This document shows positions 35,011 to 45,446 of a stretch of DNA of 55,135 nucleotides, piece by piece; within the stretch, counting starts at the first letter, position 1, and the number at the start of each line of letters is the position of its first letter. Position numbers and translations under genes: made by a program. A model generated the notes under the pieces. The model was given only the letters and a program-made list of their open reading frames with translations, was not told the DNA's origin and did not search any database. Source of the stretch: Flavobacterium pectinovorum. Lineage in GTDB: Bacteria > Bacteroidota > Bacteroidia > Flavobacteriales > Flavobacteriaceae. Location: positions 108,690-163,824 of the forward strand of contig NZ_RCZH01000011.1 of the NCBI RefSeq assembly GCF_006438875.1, given 5' to 3'.

Positions 35011-37572
35011 ATGAAAAATTCTATAAAAAATATACTTGCTTTATTATTCGTTTTAACTTTCTCTGTTTCATTTGCACAAACTGTTGAAGGTGTTGTTTCA
35101 ACAAGCGAAAACATTCCACTTGAAGCTGCTAACATTGTTATTAAAGGAACAACTTCTAACACAACATCAGATCAAAACGGAAAATTTACTATTGATACAA
35201 GAGGAAAACTTCCTTTTACTATCCTAGTTCAATATGTAGGTTATAAAACTACGGAACTAGAATTTACTGCTTTTCCAACATCTGCATTAAATGTGACTCT
35301 TAATGAAGAGAACGCACTTGTTGAAGTGGTGGTTTCTTCAAGACGCCGTATAGAGAAAGTTCAGGATGTGCCTATCGCAATATCAGTTATTACTGGTAAA
35401 CAAGCAGAACAAACGGGAGCTTTTAACGTAAACCGTATTAAAGAACTTGTTCCATCAGTACAACTTTACTCTTCAAATCCCAGAAATACCGGTATCAACA
35501 TTCGTGGTCTTGGTTCTCCATTTGGACTTACAAATGACGGAATCGATCCTGGAGTTGGTTTCTACGTAGACGGCGTTTATTATGCTCGTCCTGCTGCTAC
35601 AACTTTAGACTTTATTGATGTAGAACAAATCGAGGTTTTACGTGGACCACAAGGATCATTATTTGGTAAAAACACTACTTCGGGAGCGTTTAACATTACG
35701 ACTCGCAAACCAAGTTTTACTTCTGGTGCTGACTTTGAGGTAAGCTACGGAAATTATAACTTTTTGCAAGCCAAAGCTTCGGTTACAGGAGCTTTGAGTT
35801 CAAAACTTGCAGGTCGTTTGTCATTTTCCGGCACACAACGTGACGGTTTAATTGATAATGTTGCTACAGGAAGACCTACAAACACCTTGAATAATCAGGG
35901 AATTAGAGGTCAGTTACTTTATACTCCTTCAGAAAATACAAATATTATATTAGCGGCTGATATTACAACACAGCGTCCTGACGGTTATGCACAAGTAGTT
36001 GCCGGAGTTGCTCCAACTAAAAGAGCCGCTTACCGCCAATTTGATGCCATTATTAAAGATTTGAATTATCAATTACCAAGCTTAAATGCTTTTGATCGTA
36101 AAATAGATCACGATACTCCATGGCGTTCAAATCAGGATATGGGAGGTTTATCTTTGAATATTGATACAAAAATTGGAGGTGGAACCCTTACTTCAACTAC
36201 AGCTTGGAGATTCTGGAATTGGGATCCATCAAATGACAGGGATTTTACAGGATTACAAGTATTGGCAAAATCTCAAAATCCAACAAGACAAACTCAATTT
36301 ACACAAGAAGTTCGCTACGCAGGTCAGCTTTCGTCTAAAATAAGCGGTGTTGTAGGTGTATTTTTTATCGACCAAACATCAAAAACAAATGGTACTGAAG
36401 AATCCGGTGATGCACAATGGAGATTTGCACAAAGTTCTACCAGTCCATTATGGAAAACTCCGGGACTTTTTGAAGGATACGGAATCAAAACTGATGCAAG
36501 TATCAGATCGTCCAGTGCTGCCGTTTTTGGGCAATTAGACTGGGCAATTACAGACCGTTTACATATTTTACCGGGTTTAAGATATAACTATGACAAGAAA
36601 GATGCAGATTATGCCCGTACAACATATGGTGGTCTACAAACTACTGATCCGGCATTATTGGCTTTGAAAAAATCAGTTTACTCAGATCAGTCTTTTACAT
36701 CAAATACGGATAACACTGACTTTTCAGGAAATTTAACCTTGACTTATAAAGCTTCAGACAAAATCAACGCTTATGCAACTTATGCAAAAAGTTACAAACC
36801 GGTTGGTGTAAACGTAGCCGGGCTTCCAACAGATGCAAAAGGTCTGCCTTTATTAGATCTTGCGGTAATTAAGCCAGAGAAAGTAAATCATTATGAAATT
36901 GGAGTAAAAACATCTCCATTCAGAAACTCTGTTTTCAACTTAGCCTTCTTTAATACCGAAATTAAAGATTACCAAACAAACGTTCAGGCAGCAGAATTAG
37001 GTGTGAACCGCGGTTATCTTGCTAATGCGGATAAAGTACGTGTAAGAGGCGCCGAATTAGATGCAAGTTTTGTAGTTAACAGAAATCTAACGATAAATGG
37101 TGCGGCTACTTATACAGAAGGTACTTATGTGAAATTTACAAATGCACCGCTTCCATTAGAAGAAACCGGAACTACTGTTGGAGGAGTTCAGGTAGCTTAT
37201 AAAGATGTTTCAGGAACAGATTTACCTGGTGTATCAAGATGGGCAGGATCTTTAGGCGGAGAACTTTCTGATGATGCAAAATTCTTTGGAAATTCCGGAA
37301 AAATATTCTTGGCAATTGATTCTTATGCACGTTCTGAATTTTCTTCAAGCCCTTCGGCTTCAAAATATTTAATCGTTCCGGGTTATGCTATTTTTAATGC
37401 CCGTTTAGGTTTCCGTGCTTCCGAAGGTTTATCTATTCATTTTTGGGGACGTAACCTTTTGAACAAAGATTATTATGAGCAATTATTGCCTGCCGGTGGA
37501 AACACAGGACAATATGCGGGTGTAATTGGTGATCAAAGAACATACGGAATCACTTTGAAATATAAGTTGTAA
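35011..37572 (+). CDS. TonB-dependent outer-membrane receptor
   Basis: An 853-aa protein with a signal peptide (about 1-22) and an N-terminal carboxypeptidase-regulatory-like beta domain (about 23-100: VEGVVSTSENIPLEAANIVI). The plug (about 110-235: VQDVPIAISVITGKQAEQTG, IRGLGSPFG, QIEVLRGPQGSLFGKNTTSG) and a 22-strand barrel follow, ending YGITLKYKL. It imports a ligand too large for porins using TonB energy. The plug type is that of siderophore or vitamin receptors rather than SusC, and no SusD follows. The upstream Rrf2 regulator and Cys leader point to a sulfur- or iron-related ligand; this is inferred. Confidence 0.92.
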   Translation: MKNSIKNILALLFVLTFSVSFAQTVEGVVSTSENIPLEAANIVIKGTTSNTTSDQNGKFTIDTRGKLPFTILVQYVGYKTTELEFTAFPTSALNVTLNEENALVEVVVSSRRRIEKVQDVPIAISVITGKQAEQTGAFNVNRIKELVPSVQLYSSNPRNTGINIRGLGSPFGLTNDGIDPGVGFYVDGVYYARPAATTLDFIDVEQIEVLRGPQGSLFGKNTTSGAFNITTRKPSFTSGADFEVSYGNYNFLQAKASVTGALSSKLAGRLSFSGTQRDGLIDNVATGRPTNTLNNQGIRGQLLYTPSENTNIILAADITTQRPDGYAQVVAGVAPTKRAAYRQFDAIIKDLNYQLPSLNAFDRKIDHDTPWRSNQDMGGLSLNIDTKIGGGTLTSTTAWRFWNWDPSNDRDFTGLQVLAKSQNPTRQTQFTQEVRYAGQLSSKISGVVGVFFIDQTSKTNGTEESGDAQWRFAQSSTSPLWKTPGLFEGYGIKTDASIRSSSAAVFGQLDWAITDRLHILPGLRYNYDKKDADYARTTYGGLQTTDPALLALKKSVYSDQSFTSNTDNTDFSGNLTLTYKASDKINAYATYAKSYKPVGVNVAGLPTDAKGLPLLDLAVIKPEKVNHYEIGVKTSPFRNSVFNLAFFNTEIKDYQTNVQAAELGVNRGYLANADKVRVRGAELDASFVVNRNLTINGAATYTEGTYVKFTNAPLPLEETGTTVGGVQVAYKDVSGTDLPGVSRWAGSLGGELSDDAKFFGNSGKIFLAIDSYARSEFSSSPSASKYLIVPGYAIFNARLGFRASEGLSIHFWGRNLLNKDYYEQLLPAGGNTGQYAGVIGDQRTYGITLKYKL

Positions 37573-37597
37573 GCAGTTAGTTAATTTTTATATACAT

Positions 37598-37636
37598 GAA
37601 ACGAGGTAGGTTATTAAACTTATCTCGTTTTTTTTG
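37598..37636 (+). terminator. Terminator of the TonB receptor gene
   Basis: AAACGAGGTAGGT pairs with ACTTATCTCGTTT (with G-U pairs) and is followed by eight T residues, 26 nt after the stop codon. Confidence 0.75.
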
Positions 37637-37747
37637 GTTACAACGAAATCACAAAATAAGAGCTAAAACGAATTTAAAAATCCATTTACACTTCTATAGA
37701 TAATTTCTGATTTGTATATATTCGCATCCTGAATTTATATCGATAAA

Positions 37748-38488
37748 ATGAAATTTGTCAAAATACTGCTCATATTCGGCTTTATAAGTCCTTTTTTATC
37801 GGCACAAAATCTACAAAAAACAGATCAGCAAACCCTAACCTGGATTAGGTATTATAATATTTTCCCGCTTACTGAAAAATGGGCAATTCATTCTGAATTT
37901 GACAATCGCAGTTTTTTGAATCCTGTTCATGAAAATCTTTTTGTTCTTCGATTTCAAGGAAGATATCGCGTTCATAAAAACATCGATTTAGGCGCAGGTT
38001 TTGCCTACTTTAATGTGAATACACAAGATCCTAAAATTGATCCTGATTATTCCATTCCCGAATATCGAATTCAGCAAGATGTTACTTTTATTAATGATAT
38101 TGCCAAAGTAACTTTTCACAACCGTTTTCAGCTTGAAGAACGCTTTACACAAAAAGCAAATAAAATAGAATTACTGGATGATTTTTATTTTGCTTTCCGA
38201 TTTCGGTATAGATTACAGTCGACTTTTGATCTTTGGAAAAAAGACAAACGCAGTTTAAAAGGCACTATTTCTGATGAAGTTATGTTTAATTTCGGAAAAG
38301 ACAATAAAAGAAACACTTTCGATCAAAACAGATTATACCTCGCATTACGGTATCACTTTAATCCAAATATTGGCTTAGAATTAGGGTATTTAAAAAGCTT
38401 TCAGCGACGTGCAAGTGGTGTAGATTTTTATGATCGGGATATTATTCGGTTTACGGTTTATCATAGGATTGAGAGGAGAATTAGATAA
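37748..38488 (+). CDS. DUF2490 domain outer-membrane protein
   Basis: A 246-aa protein with a signal peptide (about 1-19) and a beta-rich body of alternating aromatic strands (WIRYYNIFPLTEKWAIHSEF, NIDLGAGFAYFNV, FRFRYRLQSTF), ending with strand YHRIERRIR. It fits DUF2490, predicted as a small beta-barrel of unknown function. It follows the TonB receptor after its terminator, so it has its own promoter. Confidence 0.85.
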   Translation: MKFVKILLIFGFISPFLSAQNLQKTDQQTLTWIRYYNIFPLTEKWAIHSEFDNRSFLNPVHENLFVLRFQGRYRVHKNIDLGAGFAYFNVNTQDPKIDPDYSIPEYRIQQDVTFINDIAKVTFHNRFQLEERFTQKANKIELLDDFYFAFRFRYRLQSTFDLWKKDKRSLKGTISDEVMFNFGKDNKRNTFDQNRLYLALRYHFNPNIGLELGYLKSFQRRASGVDFYDRDIIRFTVYHRIERRIR

Positions 38489-38528
38489 TGTGGCAATTTG
38501 ATAATGTGATAATTTGACTACTATTGTT

Positions 38529-38561
38529 AGACCTAACAGGTTTTAAAAACCTGTTAGGTCT
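38529..38561. repeat. Perfect palindromic hairpin AGACCTAACAGGTTTT / AAAACCTGTTAGGTCT
   Basis: Sixteen-base arms around a single base. It is followed at 38577-38596 by another palindrome, AGATGCAC-TGCT-GTGCATCT, and then by GCACCTTTGCACC-type tandem words. These lie between two convergent genes and may act as terminators; both are also typical dispersed repeats of the genus. Confidence 0.75.
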
Positions 38562-38657
38562 GTATAAACATAAAAAAGATGCACTGCTGTGCATCTCTAC
38601 GTTAAAACCTTTGCACCTTTGCACCTGAAAAACTTAGCACCTCAGAACCTCAGCACC

Positions 38658-41408
38658 TTAATTCCGCCTTTTCTTCGAACCTTTTTCGGCTGCAAAATTT
38701 CCTATTTTATAGGCTAGCGAAAACATTACGTATCGTTTTAAAACTGTGTTTTCTTCGTCCCTAATTGAGGTTGCCGAAATGGTTCTTGTAGCACTTTGAT
38801 TTTGATTCAGTACATCATAAACTTTAATTTTTGCATATAACTTTTTCTCAAAAAATCCATACGACAAACTTGTATTCCAAAGGAAGAAATCTTTCTTGAA
38901 ATCACCCGAAATATTAGAATTATAGGTATAACCAAAATCATTTCCGAAAATAAAATTTAACGGCCAATAATTAGTTGTCTGCAAATTGATTCTGTGGACC
39001 ACATTTGAAGTCGCATCGCGCGTATAATTCTCATAATTGGTTTCATTATAGGTGAAACTGTATGATGGCGAAATCGAAAACAATTCGCCATATTCATAAG
39101 TCAAATAAACTCTTGGTGTAACAGCCGTTGACTTTGCGTTATATAAAACGGCATTTGTAAAACCTTTATCAAACGAATAACTTCCGTTGATTCCTAAACC
39201 ATATCTCAAAACGTGCGCATCTCTTTTTAAGGATTGATTCCAATTTCCGCCAATTGAGGCGATGTAAGTTCCTGATATATTGGCGTAAGTGGTTGTTCTT
39301 TTTCCGCTATCGTCATAAACTGAAGTCGAAACAACATCATTGTTATAATAATCTGCTTTGATAAACATACTATAACCGGAACGTGTTCTAAAATCAAAGT
39401 TCTTAAAATCGATACCGGCACTATTCTTTTCTATCGGATTCAAATTTGGATTTCCGATTACGGTATTCAGCGGATTCATTAAATTAAGAACCGGCAATAA
39501 TTGGGTTGCACTTGGAAGCGCGTTCGAATAATCAAATTTTAAAGTCAGATTTTTAGAACGGCTAAACTTATATCGTATTAAGGCATTTGCAAAAGGCAAA
39601 GCATATGTTTTATTCAAATCAGTCGAATTTCCTGCGTATAACGAATGATTATCATAATTAATAATAGAAGTTTTGGAAGTAAGATTAATTACTAATTTAC
39701 TTTTTTTCAAAGTAATTCCCACGTTCGGACTTACTGAATTTTGCTGCGAACTAATATAATTCGTCAACGATAAATTCAAATCTGAATACGATTCTGTAGC
39801 CGCATCAAAATCAAAAGTTTTTTGATCGTTTATTGTTTTCGACCAGTCAAAATCAGTACCAAATCTAGCTTTTAACGAATCTGTAATAGGCTCTGTATAT
39901 TCCAAATCTAAAGAATAAGAATCTGAACTGGTATTATTTTTACTGTTTTGATTTCGGTCGTCGTTTGGTTTGCTGTCCTGATAAAAAATCGTTTGAGAGA
40001 GATTCAGTGCATTCGAATCGTTTCTGCTGTTATTATTATTAAAAACCACACTTAGATTACGAGATTCTTTTTTGAATGTTTTATTGAAATTAATCGTATT
40101 GATAAAACTATTATTTGTGCTTTCGCTTTTAGATTCCGATTTGCTTTCGTTCAATGCCTGTCCGTTTTCATCCTCAGATGCCGTACTTGATTTTGAATCA
40201 CCATTTGTTCTGGTTTGATTGAAAGTCGGCGCAATATAAATATGAGTTGTTGGATTAATTCTGTAATCTAACTCTAAATTGACTTTGTTTCCCGTATTTT
40301 CATTTCTTGTTTTTGAATCTGATGCCGTTAGAATATTTCCGGTTGGCAAAAAGTTCTCCTGATTTGATTTACTGTCGTTATTATTAATCGAGTTCGAGAA
40401 ATTATAACTGGTCGTAACATCTAATTTTTTAGACCATGCATCAAAATAATTAATTCCTGCCATATTAGATTGCGTAATTCCTTTTCCTCCACCGGAACTT
40501 TGGTTGACGTTCTTACTATTTCTCCCGCCGCCCATACTATCAAATACATCATCCATAGAAAAACCTGTCGAATTGATATTATTAGACGATGCCAAAACAC
40601 TAATTTTTTGCTGATCTTTGAAAAAATTCAGCATCAAACTGCTTTCGTAACGATCATCAGAACCATATCCGCCAAGGATTTTCCCAAAGAAACCTTTATT
40701 TTTCTTTTCGTCAATCGTCAAATTTATAGTCGAATTATCAGAAGTCGATTCTTGTTTGGCAAGTTCTTCTTTCTTGGTTTTAAAATCTGAAACCTGAACT
40801 TTTTTGATAATATCGGCTGGCAGATTTTTTAGAATCAAAGCACCATCTTTATCAAAAAATGTTTTTCCGTTGACCAAAAACTGTGTTACTTCCCTTCCGT
40901 TTACGGTAACTTTTCCATCATTATCCACATCAACGCCAGGCAATTGTTTCAATAAAGCTTCGACATTGGCATCCGGACGAACTTTATACGAAGCCGCATT
41001 AAATTCCAGGGTATCTTTTTTAATTGTGATTGGCGGTGCTTCTGTCTTAATAACAACATTGTTTAAGGCATTTACACTTTCTAATAAATATAATTTTCCG
41101 AAATCTTTACTTTCCAAAATTCCTTTTTGCTCCTCAACCAAAGGCTGATAACCCATATAATTCACTTTTAGAAAAACAGGTTTCTCTATTTTTTTAGTAT
41201 TTATTCTAAAAACGCCATTTTTATCCGTTGTTGCATATTCAATAACGGTCGAATCTTTAACAGTCGAGAAATAAACGGTAGCCATTTCCAGAGGAAGCTG
41301 TGTATTGATATCAATGATGGTTCCTTTTATAACAATATCATTGCTTTGGGCATTTGCCGAAGAAAAAAGAAGAAGAAAAAACAATAAATAAGCGAAAGAT
41401 TTGGTCAT
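38658..41408 (-). CDS. Outer-membrane beta-barrel family protein (OMP_b-brl_3, TonB-receptor-like)
   Basis: A 916-aa protein with a signal peptide (about 1-20), a carboxypeptidase-regulatory-like domain (about 25-110), a plug-like part (KQLPGVDVDNDGKVTVNGREVTQFLVNGK region, about 150-215) and a long barrel, Ser/Asn-rich in its loops (about 280-470), ending with a basic KKRRN tail. The plug lacks a clear TonB box. Such proteins are common orphan surface proteins in Flavobacterium; the ligand is unknown. It is a single gene, convergent with the DUF2490 gene. Confidence 0.88.
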   Translation of the reverse strand: MTKSFAYLLFFLLLFSSANAQSNDIVIKGTIIDINTQLPLEMATVYFSTVKDSTVIEYATTDKNGVFRINTKKIEKPVFLKVNYMGYQPLVEEQKGILESKDFGKLYLLESVNALNNVVIKTEAPPITIKKDTLEFNAASYKVRPDANVEALLKQLPGVDVDNDGKVTVNGREVTQFLVNGKTFFDKDGALILKNLPADIIKKVQVSDFKTKKEELAKQESTSDNSTINLTIDEKKNKGFFGKILGGYGSDDRYESSLMLNFFKDQQKISVLASSNNINSTGFSMDDVFDSMGGGRNSKNVNQSSGGGKGITQSNMAGINYFDAWSKKLDVTTSYNFSNSINNNDSKSNQENFLPTGNILTASDSKTRNENTGNKVNLELDYRINPTTHIYIAPTFNQTRTNGDSKSSTASEDENGQALNESKSESKSESTNNSFINTINFNKTFKKESRNLSVVFNNNNSRNDSNALNLSQTIFYQDSKPNDDRNQNSKNNTSSDSYSLDLEYTEPITDSLKARFGTDFDWSKTINDQKTFDFDAATESYSDLNLSLTNYISSQQNSVSPNVGITLKKSKLVINLTSKTSIINYDNHSLYAGNSTDLNKTYALPFANALIRYKFSRSKNLTLKFDYSNALPSATQLLPVLNLMNPLNTVIGNPNLNPIEKNSAGIDFKNFDFRTRSGYSMFIKADYYNNDVVSTSVYDDSGKRTTTYANISGTYIASIGGNWNQSLKRDAHVLRYGLGINGSYSFDKGFTNAVLYNAKSTAVTPRVYLTYEYGELFSISPSYSFTYNETNYENYTRDATSNVVHRINLQTTNYWPLNFIFGNDFGYTYNSNISGDFKKDFFLWNTSLSYGFFEKKLYAKIKVYDVLNQNQSATRTISATSIRDEENTVLKRYVMFSLAYKIGNFAAEKGSKKRRN

Positions 41409-41733
41409 AAGAAATGGTTAGTTATAGCATTAAGACTAACAAAGGATCGAAAGGTTTAACGTCGTATTTGAATTTTTATTAGGTTTTTTATCTCAAAAAT
41501 TAGTCCACAACTCCGGCAATCATTTTTTATTTTGATTTTTATCTCCTAAAAACGTCTGTAAAAAGGGGAAAATAACCCTGACAAAAACAGTATATAACCT
41601 TACTTCTATCTTATAAAAATACAAAACCTTTGCGATGTAGAATTTATAGGACACAAAGATTTATAAAGATTCTGAAAAGACATCTTAGAAAACCAAAAAA
41701 GAAATTAGTGAAGACTATTAAAACCAAATTACC
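41409..41733. other. Intergenic region between divergent genes
   Basis: No gene, strong hairpin or clear consensus promoter was found. AAACCTTTGC at about 41624 is close to a -7 element but lacks the leading T. Confidence 0.35.
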
Positions 41734-43611
41734 ATGAAAAATATTTTTAAAGGTTCCTTACGAGGATATGTATGCGAAGATTGTATTGAAGATATATCTG
41801 AAGTTGAAATTCTCTTCTATCTTCCATACAGAAGAGAAACTCGCACAGAGGATCAGGTTACAAATGCAAAAGAAGCGTTTCATTTTGTATCAAAAGACGA
41901 AGCAAAACAAAGACAAGATTTATTTATTGGCAAAACCAAAACGGATGCCAAAGGCAATTTTGAATTTGCAATCGATGAAAGACATTTAAATTCTGATATA
42001 GATATAGATTTTGTTTGCGGAACAGTTCCTCCCAAATTTCCAAAACCAAAAAGAGAAGAGGTAGTACAGTTTCACATCACCACGTTATCAATGCGTTCAG
42101 AACTTGAACAACAAGTTGAAAACCAAGATTACAGATGGGAATATGCCATTGCCTACAAATGGTGGTGTTATATTAGAGGTCACTTTTTTGATGCCTGGGT
42201 TATTTGCGGACATTTAATGAATTGCAAAACGGGTAAACCTATCGCTAATGCAAAAGTTACTGCAATGGATGCCGATTTTCTAACGGATGACAATTTAGGA
42301 TCTGATACAACAGATGCAAACGGACATTTTAGAATCGATTATTCGTCTGTAGATTTCAAGAAAACCTTTTTATCACCTTGGTTCAATATAGAAACTGATC
42401 CCAATTTCCTTTCTTTTCAAAGTGGTCCTGATGTATATTTCAAAGCTGAATTAGGCGGAATAAAATTGGTAGATGAAACCAAAGCAGATGCACGCAAAAA
42501 TGTAGGCTATTGTCTATGTGTCAATTTATGCTCAGATATAGCCGTGATAGATCCTGTAGATCCTTTCCCAAGTGCCTGGACAGGAATTGGAAACGCTTTT
42601 AGTTCATCATTCGGAACTGATCCAGGAGATTTTGATGCTGAAGGCTATGCAGGTTCCGGAAAAAATGTTTTATTTTCAACCATCCGTTTAACGGGACAAG
42701 CCGCTTTAAAATCAGCAGCCGGACATCCTATCGAATATCGTTTTTCAGTGAGTGATACCACATTTGCAAATGACAATACAGTTGACGTTCCTCCGGCAGC
42801 AAGCTTTACAAAAATTGTTGGATTGCATCCTAATTTATTTGTTCCAGGCGTGGTTTCAAAATTGATTCGTAAAGTTTTTTCTCTTATTCACAATCAAATT
42901 ACGGTGTACAGCGACCAAAGTGATTTTGATACTGAAGGCTGGTTTGATGTAAATCACGCCATTGAAAGAGCATTGATAAATGCTGGTTTAACAGCTGCTG
43001 ATTTAGCTCTTTATAATCTTATTGAAGAAGATACACTTATCAGTATGAATACCGCGGCGCTCACCAGCGCACCAAATGTTCCTGATATTTTTGGTCCCGG
43101 ACAAGATATTCCCGATGCAAATAATATTGGAATCGAAAAATTCTCCATTCGTTTTGAAATCAGGGAAGTAATCAATAAACCTGCCAACCAATTTGGACCA
43201 TTATCAGGCGGAAAAATATTGAACTCTGTTATTATGAACAACAACCCTATCTATAGAAAATTGTCTGTAAAAGAGTTGGAAGAAAGTACCCTTTGTTCTC
43301 CAATTAATGGTGTAATACATGCAAAATACACCTTATATCATCCTTATTTAGCATCTGGCCGTTTGCACTTAAATAGCAATAGTCCTGCTATAGACAGAGA
43401 TGTTTTAGACGGAGTAATCGATTCAGTATTACTTAAAAGAATAAATAACGATTCACCTCTAAATGCGCCACCAAGCAATAATAATCTAAAACGCTGTACT
43501 TACAGTCTGAAATTATATTCTTCTACCAGAAAACACGATGGAGATTATGGTGATTCTGACGGAGGTTCACCTCTAGAACAACTTTTTTTCTATGATGAAA
43601 ATCAAGTCTAG
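41734..43611 (+). CDS. Cys-rich 625-aa protein with carboxypeptidase-regulatory-like domains, unknown function
   Basis: There is no signal peptide or membrane segment. The N-terminus reads GSLRGYVCEDCIEDISEVEI, and GKTKTDAKGNFEFAIDE (about 68-84) completes a transthyretin/carboxypeptidase-regulatory-like sandwich. A second one starts at VICGHLMNCKTGKPIANAKV (about 155-175) and ends TDANGHFRIDY. Cysteines cluster in pairs (VCEDC, CGHLMNC, YCLCVNLC), which suggests metal binding or disulfides if it is exported by a signal-less route. The second half (about 275-625) is not recognised. The gene is isolated and has its own terminator. Confidence 0.7.
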   Translation: MKNIFKGSLRGYVCEDCIEDISEVEILFYLPYRRETRTEDQVTNAKEAFHFVSKDEAKQRQDLFIGKTKTDAKGNFEFAIDERHLNSDIDIDFVCGTVPPKFPKPKREEVVQFHITTLSMRSELEQQVENQDYRWEYAIAYKWWCYIRGHFFDAWVICGHLMNCKTGKPIANAKVTAMDADFLTDDNLGSDTTDANGHFRIDYSSVDFKKTFLSPWFNIETDPNFLSFQSGPDVYFKAELGGIKLVDETKADARKNVGYCLCVNLCSDIAVIDPVDPFPSAWTGIGNAFSSSFGTDPGDFDAEGYAGSGKNVLFSTIRLTGQAALKSAAGHPIEYRFSVSDTTFANDNTVDVPPAASFTKIVGLHPNLFVPGVVSKLIRKVFSLIHNQITVYSDQSDFDTEGWFDVNHAIERALINAGLTAADLALYNLIEEDTLISMNTAALTSAPNVPDIFGPGQDIPDANNIGIEKFSIRFEIREVINKPANQFGPLSGGKILNSVIMNNNPIYRKLSVKELEESTLCSPINGVIHAKYTLYHPYLASGRLHLNSNSPAIDRDVLDGVIDSVLLKRINNDSPLNAPPSNNNLKRCTYSLKLYSSTRKHDGDYGDSDGGSPLEQLFFYDENQV

Positions 43612-43627
43612 AAAATAATGTAAACAA

Positions 43628-43664
43628 AAAAAGCAACATTTCAAACTTTGAAATGTTGCTTTTT
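43628..43664. terminator. Bidirectional terminator between the 625-aa gene and der
   Basis: AAAAAGCAACATTTCAAA and TTTGAAATGTTGCTTTTT form an 18-bp perfect stem with A and T tails on either side, serving both convergent genes. Confidence 0.88.
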
Positions 43665-43683
43665 ATTTTTGTAAAAGAAAATT

Positions 43684-44994
43684 TTATTTCTCTCTGATAT
43701 AAATATCGATTGGCACTCCTGAAAAGTCCCAATTTTCTCTAATTTTATTCTCAAGATATCTCTTATATGGTTCCTTAACATATTGAGGCATATTTGCAAA
43801 AAACACAAACTGAGGCGTTAGCGTTGGCAATTGCATACAATATTTAATTTTTACATATTTACCTTTTGTTGCAGGCGGCGGATAAGCTTCGATTACCTTC
43901 AACATAAATTCGTTGAATTTAGAAGTTGGGATTCTTTGTTTTCTGTTTTCAAAAACCTGAACCGTAGCTTCCAATGCTTTCAATAAACGTTGTTTCGTTA
44001 AAGCCGAAACGAACAAAATTGGCACATCAGTAAAAGGCATTAATTCTTCTCTAATTTTAGCTTCATAATCACGAGTCGACATGGTATCTTTTTCAACTAA
44101 ATCCCATTTGTTAACCAAGATTACAACACCTTTACGGTTTTTTTCAGCCAACCAGAAAATACTCTGATCCTGACCTTCAAATCCACGTGTAGCATCGATA
44201 ATCAAGATACAAATATCTGCATGCTCAATCGCACGTACAGAACGCATTACGGAGTAAAACTCTAAATCTTCCTTAACTTTAGCTTTACGACGGATTCCCG
44301 CAGTATCAACCAAGTTGAATTCAAAACCAAAACGGTCAAATTTTGTATCAATTGCATCACGAGTTGTACCCGCAATATCCGTAACCATGAAACGTTCTTT
44401 ACCAATTAACGCATTGATAAAGCTTGATTTACCAGCATTTGGACGTCCAACAACAGCAAAACGAGGCAAAACAACTTCTTCCTGAACTGGTTCTGGTTTT
44501 ACCGGAAACGAGTCAATCAAAGCATCTAATAAATCTCCGGTTCCACTTCCTGAAATACTTGCAAAAGTAAAATATTCTCCTAAACCAAGATTATAAAACT
44601 CAAGAGCGTCTTTCTCACGCATCGCATTATCAACCTTATTTACAGCCAATAAAACCGGTTTTGTTACTTTACGCAATAAACGCGCAACAACATCATCCAT
44701 TGGTGTAATACCTTCCTCAACATCAACCACAAAAATAATAACATCTGCTTCATCGATAGCAAGCTCCACTTGTTTACGAATTTCTCCTTCAAATACGTCA
44801 TCAGATCCGCGAACATATCCGCCGGTATCAATTACAGAAAACTCTTTTCCGTTCCACTCGCTTTTACCGTAGTTTCTATCTCTGGTAACTCCAGAAACCG
44901 AATCTACAATAGCTTCTCTTCTTTGTATCAGCCTATTAAAAAGGGTTGATTTCCCTACATTAGGTCTTCCTACTATCGCAACAATGTTATTCAT
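43684..44994 (-). CDS. der: Ribosome biogenesis GTPase Der (EngA)
   Basis: A 436-aa protein with two tandem GTPase domains: GRPNVGKST (about 8-16), VDTGG-like DTGGYV and NKVD in the first; GRPNAGKSS (about 181-189), DTAGIRRKAKV and NKWD in the second. A KH-like C-terminal domain follows (about 350-436). Der acts in 50S subunit assembly and is essential in bacteria. TACCTTTG on the minus strand at 45091-45098 is a likely -7 element; the era gene has the same element. Confidence 0.97.
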   Translation of the reverse strand: MNNIVAIVGRPNVGKSTLFNRLIQRREAIVDSVSGVTRDRNYGKSEWNGKEFSVIDTGGYVRGSDDVFEGEIRKQVELAIDEADVIIFVVDVEEGITPMDDVVARLLRKVTKPVLLAVNKVDNAMREKDALEFYNLGLGEYFTFASISGSGTGDLLDALIDSFPVKPEPVQEEVVLPRFAVVGRPNAGKSSFINALIGKERFMVTDIAGTTRDAIDTKFDRFGFEFNLVDTAGIRRKAKVKEDLEFYSVMRSVRAIEHADICILIIDATRGFEGQDQSIFWLAEKNRKGVVILVNKWDLVEKDTMSTRDYEAKIREELMPFTDVPILFVSALTKQRLLKALEATVQVFENRKQRIPTSKFNEFMLKVIEAYPPPATKGKYVKIKYCMQLPTLTPQFVFFANMPQYVKEPYKRYLENKIRENWDFSGVPIDIYIREK

Positions 44995-45446
44995 TTTTTT
45001 GAATTTTAGATTTTAGATTGCAGATTTTAGATTCTAGTTCCCTAAAATTCTATCACTTATCAATCTAAAATGCTTTATTTTAATTTTTTGCAAAGGTAGT
45101 TAAAAAAGTGACTATCCCGAAGCTTCGGGACTAAGTTTCTAATTACCTAAGTTTTTTATTATTTTTCCTGTTATTTTTAGGATTGTTTTTTGGAGCTATT
45201 TCCTGCTATCCGTTTCAATCTTTTGGTCCGCTAAAAAGCGTCACAAAAGGATTTCCTCTTCTATCAGGGCTAAAAATCCAGTTTTCAGTTTTCAGTCGCA
45301 ATTTTCAGTTCTAAACGTTATGTCTTTCAAAACCCTGAAACAATTTACCCGTTCCAATTTCTCATTTCAAACTTGAAACCTGAAACTTTAAACAATTAAG
45401 TATTCCAATTTTAAAACTGAAAACTGAAACTGCGACTGAAAACTCT
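44995..45446. repeat. Intergenic region between era and der with repeats
   Basis: It holds the der promoter element (45091-45098), the 16-bp palindrome TCCCGAAGCTTCGGGA (45115-45130), and a block from TGGAGCTATTTCCTGC to CTATCAGGGCT (45192-45273) related to 9763-9841. CAGTTTTCAGTCGCAATTTT and ACTGAAAACTGAAACTGCGA words complete the gap. No gene. Confidence 0.6.
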
